DNA of 64,000 nucleotides from Micromonospora sp. WMMD1102 (GCF_029626265.1 NZ_JARUBN010000001.1:2418001-2482000); one strand, 5' to 3'. Positions 53,098 through 61,232 are shown, counted from the first letter of the stretch. Notes: generated by a model from the letters alone, not told the origin. Translations and numbers: made by a program.

Positions 53098-56000
53098 ATG
53101 AGTCGATCGGTGCACCACGTCGTCGAGGCACAGGCGGCGGCCACCCCGAGAGCGGTGGCGGTGGTCCAGGGAGGCGAGCGGGTCCGGTACGCCGAACTCG
53201 ACGCGCTGGCGAACCGGTACGCCCGGCACCTGCGGGCGGCCGGCGTCGGGCCGGAGTCGGTGGTCGGGGTGCTGCTGTCCCGCGAGCCGTCCCTGCTGGC
53301 CTGGCTGCTGGCCGTCTGGAAGGCCGGTGCGGCGTACGTGCCGCTGGATCCGGAGCTGCCGGCGGAACGGCTCGGCTACATGCTGGAGACCGCCGGGGCG
53401 GAGCTGGTGGTGAGCGAGTCGAAGCTGGTCGGGCGGCTGGCCGGGGTCTACTCCGGCCGGCGGGTCCTCGCCGACCGGGACGAGGCCGTGATCGAGTCCC
53501 GGTCGGCGGAGCCGGTGCCCCGCCGGGACGACCAGCACCAGCTGGCGTACATCATCTTCACCTCCGGTTCGACCGGGCGGCCGAAGGGTGTGCAGATCTC
53601 GCACCGGGCGCTGCTGAACCTGCTCTTCTCGATGCGCCGGCTGCTGGACGCCGGCACCGAGGACGTCTGGCTCGCCGCGACCTCGCTCTCCTTCGACATC
53701 TCCGGCCTGGAGCTGTACCTCCCGCTGGTCACCGGCGGCCGGCTGGTGCTGGCCGACGACGACGAAGTGGGGGACAGCCCGGAACTGCTCGGCCTGCTCG
53801 ACCGCTTTCCGGTGACCCACGTCCAGGCGACCCCGTCCGGCTGGAAGCTGCTGCTGGACGCCGGGTTCGGCAACCGTCCGGTGGTGGCGCTGGTCGGCGG
53901 CGAGGCGCTGCCGCCGGCCCTCGCCGGTGAGCTGCGCGGCCGGGTGAAGCGGCTGGTGAACGTGTACGGCCCGACCGAGACCGCGATCTGGTCGACGAGC
54001 TGGGACGTGCCCGGTGAGGTCGAGGTGGTGCCGATCGGACGGCCGATCGCGAACACCCGGACCTACGTGCTGGACCGGGACTTCCAGCCGGTCGCGGTCG
54101 GCGTGGTCGGCGAGCTGTACATCGCCGGTGACGGCGTCGCCCGCGGGTACGTCAACCGTCCCGAGCTGACCGCCGAGAAGTTCCTGCCGGAGCCGTTCGG
54201 CCGGGCGGTCGGGGCCCGGATGTACCGCACCGGCGACCTGGTCCGGTACGGCCCGGACGGCAACCTGGAGTTCCTGGGCCGGGCGGACCACCAGGTGAAG
54301 ATCCGGGGGCACCGGATCGAGCTGCCCGAGATCGAGGAGCGGCTGCTCGCCCATCCGGACGTCCGCAACGGCGTGGTGGTGGCCCGGGAGGACCCAGGCG
54401 GCGAGAAGTGGCTCGCCGGCTACGTCGTACCGGTGGACGGCCGGCCGGTCGAGCCGGCCGGACTGCGCGACTTCCTCGCCGCCGCGCTGCCCGGCTACAT
54501 GGTGCCGGCCGCCTTCGTCACCCTGGACGCGCTGCCGCTGAACCCGGCCGGCAAGGTGGACCGGCGGGCGCTGCCGGCGCCGGAGCGGACCTCGTTCGGC
54601 GGCGAGCGCGAGTACCTGCCGCCGCGTACCGAGACCGAGCGGCGGATCGCCGAGGTCTGCGCGGAGGTGCTCGGCCTGGACCGGGTGGGTGTGCACGACA
54701 GCTTCTTCGACCTGGGTGCCGACTCGATGCGGATCGTGCAGCTGGTCACCGCCGGGCGTCGGGCCGGGCTGCCGGTGTCGCTGCGGATGCTCTACCAGAA
54801 CGGCACCGTCGCCGACCTGGCCGTGGCGCTCGGCGACCCGCCCCCGCCCAGCACCGTCGTCGAACCGACTGCGCCGAGCACCGTTGTCGGACCGGCTGCG
54901 CCGAGCACCGTTGTCGAACCGGCTGCGCCCGTCGTCGAACCCGCCCAGCCCGTCGCCAGCACCGGCTCCGGTGTGGTCCGGGCCGAGGCGCGTCCGGTCG
55001 GCCGGCTCGGCGCCGGGCCGTCGCCGCTGCCCCTGATGGCCGAACACCACATCCCCGGCGCGAGTGTCGCGCTGGTCCGGGCCGGCCAGCTCGCCGAGGT
55101 ACGCGGCTACGGCGTACTCGCCGCCGGCGGGTCGGAGCCGGTCACCCCGGAGACCCCGTTCCAGGTCGCCTCGATCAGCAAGCACGTCACCGCGCTCGGG
55201 GTGCTCCGGCTGGTCGCCCAGGGTCGGCTGGAGCTGGACGCCGACGTGAACCGGTACCTGACCTCGTGGCGGCTGCCCGACGGCGGCGCACCGGTCACCG
55301 TACGGCACCTGCTGGCGAACCTCTCCGGCCTCTCCACCAGCCCGAACACCGGGTACGCCCCGACCGAGCCGGGCCCGTCCCTGCTCGACGTGCTGTACGG
55401 CCGCCCGCCCGCCACCTCCGCGCCGATCCGGCCCGAACTGGTGCCGGGGGAGTCGTTCCGGAAGACCAACAGCCACTACGCGGTGCTGCAACAGGTGCTC
55501 GTCGACCTGACCGGGGAACCGTTCCCGGAGCTGATGCGGCGGCTCGTGCTGGCCCCGCTGGGCATGACCGACAGCAGCTTCGACCCGGCGTTCCCGACCG
55601 ACCCGGCCCGCCGGGTCGCGCTCGGCCACGACGCACACGGGGTACCCGTACCCGGTGGCTGGCGCAACCGTCCGGCGCTGGCCGGCGGCGGTCTCTGGAC
55701 GACCGCCGCGGACCTGGCCCGGGTGCTTGTCGAGGTCCACCGTGCCCGGCTCGGCAACGGTGAACTGCTCACTCCGGCGCTCGCCGCCGAGCTGGTGGCG
55801 GTCGCCGCACCGGGTAGCTTCTACGGGCTCGGCACGGTCGTCGACGACACCGCGCCGGACCTGGAGTTCGGGCATCCTGGCGAGACGGTCGGCTACCGGG
55901 CGATGACGCTGGGGCGGCTCGGTGCCGGTGACGGCTTCGTGGTGCTGACGAACGCCGAGTCCGGCAAGGCGGTGCAGTCGTTCGTGGCGACCGAGCTGGC

Positions 56001-57105
56001 CGGCTGGGCGGAGCGTCCGGCGGCCGTGGCGGAGACCGGCGCCTACGCTGCCGCCGACGGCGAGACCGTCGGGATCGCGGCGACGGCCGGCCTGCCGGCC
56101 GACCGGGCCCGGGACCTGCCGCCGGCCGGCGGCACGGCGCAGGAGGAGGCACGGATGGTGCGGCACCTGATCTCGATAAACGACCTGACCGACGAGGACC
56201 TGCGGTCCATCGTCGCCCGGGGGGTGCGGTTCCGGTCCGGGCAGGCCCGGCGGGAACGGCCGCTGCACGGCGACGTGGTCGGGGTGTACTTCCGGAAGAC
56301 CTCGACCCGGACCCGGACCGCGTTCTCCAGCGGCGCGCTGCGCCTCGGCGCGCAGATCGTCGGGTACGGGCCGGACGACCTCCAGCTCAACACCGGTGAG
56401 ACGCACGCCGACACCGGCCGGGTGATGTCCCGGATGCTCGACCTGCTGGTGGCCCGCACCGCGGGCGATCCGGCGGAACTGCGGGCGCTCGCCGACCAGG
56501 ACCGGATGTCGGTGGTGAACGCGATGAGCGCCGACGAGCACCCGACCCAGGCGCTCACCGACCTGACCACGATGCTCGACCACTTCGGCCGGATCGACGG
56601 GCTGCGGGTGCTCTACGTGGGGGAGGGCAACAACAGCGCGGCGGCGCTCGCCCTGGCCCTGACCCGGTACGCCGGCACCCACCTGGAGCTGCGCACGCCC
56701 CCGGGGTACGGGCTGACCGAGGAGATCGTGGCGACCGCCTCGGCCCAGGCGGCCCGGGGTACGGCGACTATCCACCGGCGGCACGACATGGCCGAGCTGC
56801 CCGGCGGCTTCGACGTCGTCTACACCACCCGGTGGCAGACGACCGGCACCAGCAAGCCCGACCCCAACTGGCGGGAGATCTTCGCACCGTTCCAGGTCGG
56901 CAAGGAACTCTGGGTGGGAAGCCCGGACGCGGTCTTCATGCACGACCTGCCGGCGCACCGAGGCGAGGAGGTCACCGCCGAGGTGCTGGACGGTCCGGCG
57001 AGCATCGCCTTCGAGCAGGCGGAGAACAAGCTGCACAGCGCGATGGCGGTGTTGGAGTGGTGCCGCCGGGGTCCGGTGGACGGACCGCCGGGAACCGGAA
57101 CGTGA
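53098..57105 (+). CDS. NRPS3 fusion: A-T, beta-lactamase-fold release domain, carbamoyltransferase
   Basis: 1335 residues in one uninterrupted frame. A6 (1-500) has code DILQLGVIW, a close Gly match; T carries LGADS near residue 540. A Pro/Val linker with three 27-bp repeats follows. Residues about 640-975 are a class C beta-lactamase/CubicO-type domain with SISK (Ser692, Lys695), NSHYA as the Tyr motif, and HPGETVGYR near the end. From Met1020 the sequence is an ornithine-carbamoyltransferase-like protein: RKTSTRTRTAF, DEHPTQALTDL and HDLPAHRGEEVT. The start is ATG 53098; GTG 53089 would overlap the NRPS2 stop (GTGA). The beta-lactamase part may act like PBP-type thioesterases such as SurE. 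Confidence 0.88.
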   Translation: MSRSVHHVVEAQAAATPRAVAVVQGGERVRYAELDALANRYARHLRAAGVGPESVVGVLLSREPSLLAWLLAVWKAGAAYVPLDPELPAERLGYMLETAGAELVVSESKLVGRLAGVYSGRRVLADRDEAVIESRSAEPVPRRDDQHQLAYIIFTSGSTGRPKGVQISHRALLNLLFSMRRLLDAGTEDVWLAATSLSFDISGLELYLPLVTGGRLVLADDDEVGDSPELLGLLDRFPVTHVQATPSGWKLLLDAGFGNRPVVALVGGEALPPALAGELRGRVKRLVNVYGPTETAIWSTSWDVPGEVEVVPIGRPIANTRTYVLDRDFQPVAVGVVGELYIAGDGVARGYVNRPELTAEKFLPEPFGRAVGARMYRTGDLVRYGPDGNLEFLGRADHQVKIRGHRIELPEIEERLLAHPDVRNGVVVAREDPGGEKWLAGYVVPVDGRPVEPAGLRDFLAAALPGYMVPAAFVTLDALPLNPAGKVDRRALPAPERTSFGGEREYLPPRTETERRIAEVCAEVLGLDRVGVHDSFFDLGADSMRIVQLVTAGRRAGLPVSLRMLYQNGTVADLAVALGDPPPPSTVVEPTAPSTVVGPAAPSTVVEPAAPVVEPAQPVASTGSGVVRAEARPVGRLGAGPSPLPLMAEHHIPGASVALVRAGQLAEVRGYGVLAAGGSEPVTPETPFQVASISKHVTALGVLRLVAQGRLELDADVNRYLTSWRLPDGGAPVTVRHLLANLSGLSTSPNTGYAPTEPGPSLLDVLYGRPPATSAPIRPELVPGESFRKTNSHYAVLQQVLVDLTGEPFPELMRRLVLAPLGMTDSSFDPAFPTDPARRVALGHDAHGVPVPGGWRNRPALAGGGLWTTAADLARVLVEVHRARLGNGELLTPALAAELVAVAAPGSFYGLGTVVDDTAPDLEFGHPGETVGYRAMTLGRLGAGDGFVVLTNAESGKAVQSFVATELAGWAERPAAVAETGAYAAADGETVGIAATAGLPADRARDLPPAGGTAQEEARMVRHLISINDLTDEDLRSIVARGVRFRSGQARRERPLHGDVVGVYFRKTSTRTRTAFSSGALRLGAQIVGYGPDDLQLNTGETHADTGRVMSRMLDLLVARTAGDPAELRALADQDRMSVVNAMSADEHPTQALTDLTTMLDHFGRIDGLRVLYVGEGNNSAAALALALTRYAGTHLELRTPPGYGLTEEIVATASAQAARGTATIHRRHDMAELPGGFDVVYTTRWQTTGTSKPDPNWREIFAPFQVGKELWVGSPDAVFMHDLPAHRGEEVTAEVLDGPASIAFEQAENKLHSAMAVLEWCRRGPVDGPPGTGT
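54847..54927 (+). repeat. 27-bp in-frame tandem repeat (3 units) in NRPS3 linker
   Basis: Units at 54847, 54874 and 54901 encode PSTVVEPTA, PSTVVGPAA and PSTVVEPAA between the T domain and the beta-lactamase-fold domain. Confidence 0.85.
56141..56157 (+). promoter_or_regulatory. internal ribosome binding site and start codon of the carbamoyltransferase part
   Basis: AGGAGGAGG at 56141-56149 lies five bases before an in-frame ATG at 56155. That ATG is exactly where ornithine-carbamoyltransferase homology begins (MVRHLISINDLTDEDL). A separate 316-residue enzyme could therefore be made from inside the fused reading frame, which has no stop codon between the two parts. Confidence 0.65.
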
Positions 57106-58625
57106 GCATCGTGGACGACAAGCCCGCCCCGCCATCCGGCGGGGCGGCGCCGTCCGTGCCGCCTGTCGCCGTAGTGCCTGCCGCCGCGCCGCCTGCCTAC
57201 GCGCCGCCTGTTTCCCCTGGGCCGTCTGCCCCCTCTGCACCGTCTGCCCCCTCTGCGCCGTCGCTCGCCGAGCCGCCGGCGTCGGTGCCGCTGCGGCGCA
57301 ACCGGGACTTCCTGCTGCTCTGGGCCGGGGCGGCCGGCACCATGGTCGGGGCCCGGATCACCTCGATCGCCTACCCGATGCTGGTGCTCTGGTACACCGG
57401 CTCGGCCGGCAACGCCGGGCTGGTCGGTGCCGCCGCGCTGCTGCCGCACCTGCTGGTGCAACTGCCGGCGGGCGCCTTCGTGGACCGCTGGGACCGGCGC
57501 CGGCTGATGATCTTCTGCGACCTGGGCTGCCTGCTCGCCACCGGCAGCGTGGCGCTGGCGGTACTCTTCGGCCGGGTCTGGGTGCCACAACTCATGGTCG
57601 TCGCGTTCGTGCAGACCAGCCTGAGCGTCTTCTACCAGCTCTCCGAGCGGGCCGCCGTCCGGCACCTGGTCCCGGCCGAACAGCTGCCGAGCGCGCTGAC
57701 CCAGAACGAGACCCGGGGCCGGGCCGCGGTGCTGGTCGGTCAGCCGGTCGGCGGGCTGCTGTTCACCCTGGCCCGCTGGGCGCCGTTCCTGTTCACCACG
57801 CTCGCCCACCTCGGCTCGCTCGTCGCGCTGCTGCTGATCCGCCGGCCGTTCCAGCAACCCCGGCCGACCAGGCCCGGCACGGTGCGCGCCGACATCGCCG
57901 AGGGCGTGGCCTGGCTGTGGCAGCAGCGGTTCCTGCGTACCGTGCTCGGTTTCGTCGCGATCAGCAACGCGGTGTTCCAGGCGCTGACCCTGGTCCTGAT
58001 GGTCACCATCCGCAACGGCGGCGGTTCGGCCGCGCTTGTCGGTGCGGTGATCGGGGCCAGCGGGGTGGGCGGGATGCTCGGCGCGCTGAGCGGCATGTGG
58101 TGGCTGCGCCGGGCCACCCTGCGGACCCTGGTGGTGGGCGGGCTGGCCGCCTGGGCGGTGACGGTGCCGTTGATGGCGTTCACCACCGATCCGGTCAGCC
58201 TGGCGGTGATCTTCGCCGTCAACAGCTACGTCGGCGGCCTGTTCAACGTGGTCGGCGGGGTCTATCTGGTGCGGATCACCCCGGACCCGATGATGGGCCG
58301 GGTCGGTGCCGTCGCCACGCTGCTCGCCTCGGGGGCGAACTTCCTCGGCGCACTGGCCGGCGGGGTGCTGCTCGGCGGTGCCGGGGTCCGGGCGACGGTG
58401 CTGGGCTTGAGCGCCGTGATGGCCTCGCTGGTGCTGCTCGCCGTCGCCAGCCCGGCGGTGCGGGGGATCGCCAGGAGTCCGGACAACGCCCGGATGGTCC
58501 GCCGGCTGGGCCGGCACGCCGCGCCGGGCCGGAACATCGTCCCGCCGGCAGCCGGTGGCCTGTGGCTAAACGGTGCCGGAGCAGGGGTCCAGCGGCTCGA
58601 TGGCCGCAGTATCGAGAAAGTATAG
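57102..58625 (+). CDS. MFS transporter (enterobactin exporter EntS-like family)
   Basis: A 507-residue permease that starts at a GTG overlapping the NRPS3 stop (GTGA). The first 60 residues are Pro/Ala/Ser-rich with an APSAPS repeat. About ten to twelve membrane helices follow from residue 68. DRWDRRRLMIFCDLG is the MFS loop 2-3 motif, and SERAAVRHLVPAEQLPSALTQNETRGRAAVLVGQPVGG is characteristic of the EntS-like group. It is the last gene of the NRPS operon and a second export candidate besides the ABC pump. Its stop codon lies inside the last heptamer of the next promoter. Confidence 0.9.
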   Translation: MSIVDDKPAPPSGGAAPSVPPVAVVPAAAPPAYAPPVSPGPSAPSAPSAPSAPSLAEPPASVPLRRNRDFLLLWAGAAGTMVGARITSIAYPMLVLWYTGSAGNAGLVGAAALLPHLLVQLPAGAFVDRWDRRRLMIFCDLGCLLATGSVALAVLFGRVWVPQLMVVAFVQTSLSVFYQLSERAAVRHLVPAEQLPSALTQNETRGRAAVLVGQPVGGLLFTLARWAPFLFTTLAHLGSLVALLLIRRPFQQPRPTRPGTVRADIAEGVAWLWQQRFLRTVLGFVAISNAVFQALTLVLMVTIRNGGGSAALVGAVIGASGVGGMLGALSGMWWLRRATLRTLVVGGLAAWAVTVPLMAFTTDPVSLAVIFAVNSYVGGLFNVVGGVYLVRITPDPMMGRVGAVATLLASGANFLGALAGGVLLGGAGVRATVLGLSAVMASLVLLAVASPAVRGIARSPDNARMVRRLGRHAAPGRNIVPPAAGGLWLNGAGAGVQRLDGRSIEKV

Positions 58626-58641
58626 ATCTTGCCGGCATCCT
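58610..58641 (+). promoter_or_regulatory. putative SARP-type promoter of the dioxygenase genes
   Basis: TATCGAG (58610-58616) and TATAGAT (58621-58627) are 11 bp apart, overlapping the end of the MFS gene. CATCCT (58636-58641) is eight bases downstream. The dioxygenase starts at 58737. Confidence 0.5.
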
Positions 58642-58736
58642 TGGACTGGATGACGGCTGTGTCACCGACGCATTACCTTCCGATTCCCGCTACCGGTCTC
58701 CACCTCCCGCGGGAGTCCCCTCGAAGGGAGAGTCCG

Positions 58737-59678
58737 ATGGAAGGTCACCAGAGCTGGAGACCGATGGAGATCGACCCGGCGGCTGCTGGGGTCGAGGCGA
58801 GCCCGCAGGGGCTGGCCGACTACCTCTCGACCACGGCGGAGCTGGACAACCTGCTGACCGCGGAGAAGGCGCTGGTCTTCCGTGGCTTCCAGGTGACGGA
58901 GGAGACGCTGGATCCGGTGATGGACCAGCTGCTGCCCAACCGGCTGGCGTACGTGCACGGCAACTCGCCGCGCACCAAGGTGGGGAAGAACGTCTACACC
59001 TCCACCGAGTACCCGCCCGAGTTCACCATCTCGATGCACAACGAACTGTCGTACGCCCACCAGTGGCCGTCCCGGCTGATGTTCTTCTGCCACACGGCGG
59101 CCGAGACCGGTGGCGCCACCCCGGTGGTCGACGCCGCACTGTGGCTGCACTCGCTGGACCCGCAGGTGCGGGCCGCGTACGCCGGCGGGGTGCGCTACAC
59201 CCAGAACCTGCACGACGGGTTCGGCCTCGGCAAGAGCTGGCAGGACACCTTCGAGACCGCCGACCGGGACGAGGTCGAGGCGTTCCTGAGCAGCACCGAG
59301 GCGAGCTGGGAGTGGAAGTCCGACGGCGGGCTGCGGGTCACCCAGGACCGTCCCTCCACCACCCGGCACCCGGTGACCGGGGTCGAGGTGTGGTTCAACC
59401 AGTCCGACCAGTGGCACCCGGCGGCGCTGGGCGACGACACCGCGAAGTCGCTGGCCGAGGTGCTGCCGCCGGACGAGCTTCCGCAGTCGGTCACGTTCGC
59501 CGACGGCAGCCCGATCCCCGACGAGTACGTCATCCAGGTGCGTGACCGTGGCCTGGAGGCCGCCGTCGACGTCGACTGGCGACAGGGTGACGTGCTGCTG
59601 ATCGACAACGTACTGGTCGGCCACGGCCGGCGCCCGTTCACCGGGCGGCGCCGGGTCCTGGTGGCCATGTCCGACTGA
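58737..59678 (+). CDS. TauD/TfdA-family Fe(II)/2-oxoglutarate dioxygenase 1
   Basis: A 313-residue non-haem iron oxygenase. The iron ligands are His101 and Glu103 in MHNELSYAHQW and His296 in VGHGRRPFTGRRRVLVAM; the Arg-containing C-terminal motif would bind 2-oxoglutarate. TGGATPVVD is typical of SyrP-like NRPS-associated hydroxylases. ATG 58737 follows AAGGGAG and is preferred to an upstream start at 58629. The likely role is beta-hydroxylation of an amino acid bound to an NRPS T domain; Asn-like modules A4 and A5 are candidates. It is paired with a second, related gene. Confidence 0.9.
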   Translation: MEGHQSWRPMEIDPAAAGVEASPQGLADYLSTTAELDNLLTAEKALVFRGFQVTEETLDPVMDQLLPNRLAYVHGNSPRTKVGKNVYTSTEYPPEFTISMHNELSYAHQWPSRLMFFCHTAAETGGATPVVDAALWLHSLDPQVRAAYAGGVRYTQNLHDGFGLGKSWQDTFETADRDEVEAFLSSTEASWEWKSDGGLRVTQDRPSTTRHPVTGVEVWFNQSDQWHPAALGDDTAKSLAEVLPPDELPQSVTFADGSPIPDEYVIQVRDRGLEAAVDVDWRQGDVLLIDNVLVGHGRRPFTGRRRVLVAMSD

Positions 59679-59713
59679 ACCGCACGGAGCTGACCAGACC
59701 GAAGGGCCGGACC

Positions 59714-60664
59714 ATGACTCTGTCCACTACTGACACCGGAACAATGCCGTACCTGGTGACCCGCGGGTCGGCCGGGGCCGAGATCGGGGAGCTGATCCGG
59801 GCCGAGCGCGCCGAGCTGCGCAAGATCCTGGGCGAGCGGGGTGCGCTGCTGCTGCGCGGCTTCTCCGTCGGCGGTGTCGACGGCTTCGACGCGGTGGTCC
59901 GCGCGCTCTCCGGCCCGCCGCTGACCTATTCGGAGCGTTCCTCGCCGCGCAGCACCATCAAGGGCCAGGTCTACACCTCGACCGACTACCCGCCGGAAGA
60001 GGAGATCTTCCTGCACAACGAGAACTCGTACCAGGCGGTGTGGCCGCTGACGCTCTACTTCTACTGCCGGCAGGCGCCGGCCACCCGGGGTGCGACCCCG
60101 CTGGCCGACATCCGCAAGGTCTACCGGTCGATCGACCCGACCATCCGGGAGGAGTTCGTCCGCCGGGGCTGGATGGTGGTGCGCAACTTCCACGGCTCCT
60201 TCGGCACCTCCTGGCAGCAGATCTTCAACACCGACGACCGGGCGGCCGTCACGGAGTACTGCGCGGTCAACGGGATCGAGGTCGAGTGGCGCGACGGCGG
60301 CGGCCTGCGGACCCGGGCGGTACGCCGACCGGTGCACACGCACCCGGTCAGCGGCGAGACGGTGTGGTTCAACCACGCGACGTTCTTCCACGTGACGACG
60401 CTGCCGAAGGACATCCGGGAGGGCGTCCTGGAGATGTTCGACGAGGAGGACCTGCCGACGAACACCTACTACGGGGACGGCGGCCGGATCCCCGACGACG
60501 TCATCGGGCACCTGCGCGACTGCTACCGGGCCGCGACCACCCGGTTCGACTGGCAGTACGACGACGTGCTGGTGGTCGACAACATGCTCGCGGCGCACGG
60601 CCGCGAGCCGTTCACCGGCCCTCGGCAGATCGCGGTGGCGATGGCGGAGCCGTCGAACGCCTGA
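59714..60664 (+). CDS. TauD/TfdA-family Fe(II)/2-oxoglutarate dioxygenase 2
   Basis: A 316-residue paralogue of the preceding gene. The iron ligands are His101 and Glu103 in LHNENSYQAVW and His295 in AAHGREPFTGPRQIAVAM. STDYPPEEEIF aligns with STEYPPEFTIS in the first enzyme, so the two share a layout but have diverged strongly. 35 bp separates them. The last gene of this unit is followed by a hairpin. Substrate could be a second T-bound residue or a free amino acid such as diaminopropionate or its carbamoyl derivative. Confidence 0.9.
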   Translation: MTLSTTDTGTMPYLVTRGSAGAEIGELIRAERAELRKILGERGALLLRGFSVGGVDGFDAVVRALSGPPLTYSERSSPRSTIKGQVYTSTDYPPEEEIFLHNENSYQAVWPLTLYFYCRQAPATRGATPLADIRKVYRSIDPTIREEFVRRGWMVVRNFHGSFGTSWQQIFNTDDRAAVTEYCAVNGIEVEWRDGGGLRTRAVRRPVHTHPVSGETVWFNHATFFHVTTLPKDIREGVLEMFDEEDLPTNTYYGDGGRIPDDVIGHLRDCYRAATTRFDWQYDDVLVVDNMLAAHGREPFTGPRQIAVAMAEPSNA

Positions 60665-60677
60665 CCCCGCGACCAGC

Positions 60678-60721
60678 AGCCCGCCCCGGCGCCCCCACGG
60701 CCGCCCGGGCGGGCTTCTCGC
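60678..60721 (+). terminator. candidate terminator after the dioxygenases
   Basis: AGCCCGCCC (60678-60686) pairs with GGGCGGGCT (60707-60715) over 9 bp with a 20-nt loop, followed by TCTCG. The T-run is short. It ends the dioxygenase unit. Confidence 0.5.
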
Positions 60722-61232
60722 GTGCCGGCGCGGCAGGCCCTCTCGCGTGCCGGCACGGCGCCGCCGGGGCCGCTCGTCCCCTATTTACGACTCTGCCCGG
60801 CCTGCTCCGAGCGGGCCCAGCCGGGGTTACGCACGAGTATGTGAAACAGTCTTGTCTTCTGGGTGCGGGCGCGTATGTGGAAGACGGCGGACTATGTTGT
60901 TTGCGTCGGCAAAGCGGCGGGAAGTTTCCCGGCCGGGCGGGTCAATTGCCCTGGTGGCCGGGACATCGCGGCAATGCGGGAGAGGTTACCATTCGGTAGT
61001 GGACGTCCGGCTGTATAAGCGACTCCACCGTTTTCCTGATGTTTCGCTGGAAGTTGTTATGGCTGTCTCCAACCTGACTTGATTGAATATCCGTGCACCG
61101 ATATCGTAGGCGGAACCGTCCGTGAGCGTTTGGGGAACTGGCGTCCGCGGGCGTGGCCGTCGCCGAGCCTGTGCTCATTCGGCGGCCCGCCGTGGTTGGC
61201 CACGCTTCCTGTAGCCAACATTTTGGGGGGAA
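60722..61232. other. 568-bp intergenic region (60665-61232), partly AT-richer, without a supported gene
   Basis: Near the left end is a duplicated CTCGCGTGCCGGC (about 60717 and 60741). From about 60780 the composition becomes less GC-rich than any neighbouring coding region. Short frames are present but have no family resemblance, ribosome site or codon bias. The region probably holds the control sequences of the second FAAL gene. I see no tRNA, repeat array or mobile element. Confidence 0.6.
61079..61107 (+). promoter_or_regulatory. candidate sigma-70-type promoter for FAAL2
   Basis: TTGATT (61079-61084) and TATCGT (61102-61107) are separated by 17 bp, a fit to a vegetative promoter. The start codon is 126 bp downstream. 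No heptamer pair like those of the other units is seen here, so this gene may be controlled differently. Confidence 0.35.

Noticed and set aside
43829..53131. 3100-residue open frame on the minus strand opposite the NRPS genes
   Set aside because: It mirrors the codon pattern of NRPS2, has no family resemblance and is a common artefact in GC-rich coding DNA.
61014..61034. TATAAGC as a possible fifth SARP heptamer before FAAL2
   Set aside because: There is no partner heptamer 11 bp away and no yAnnnT hexamer 8 bp downstream.
60747..61082. Possible 111-residue protein in the intergenic region before FAAL2
   Set aside because: No ribosome site, no codon bias, no recognisable motif; the composition looks like a regulatory region.
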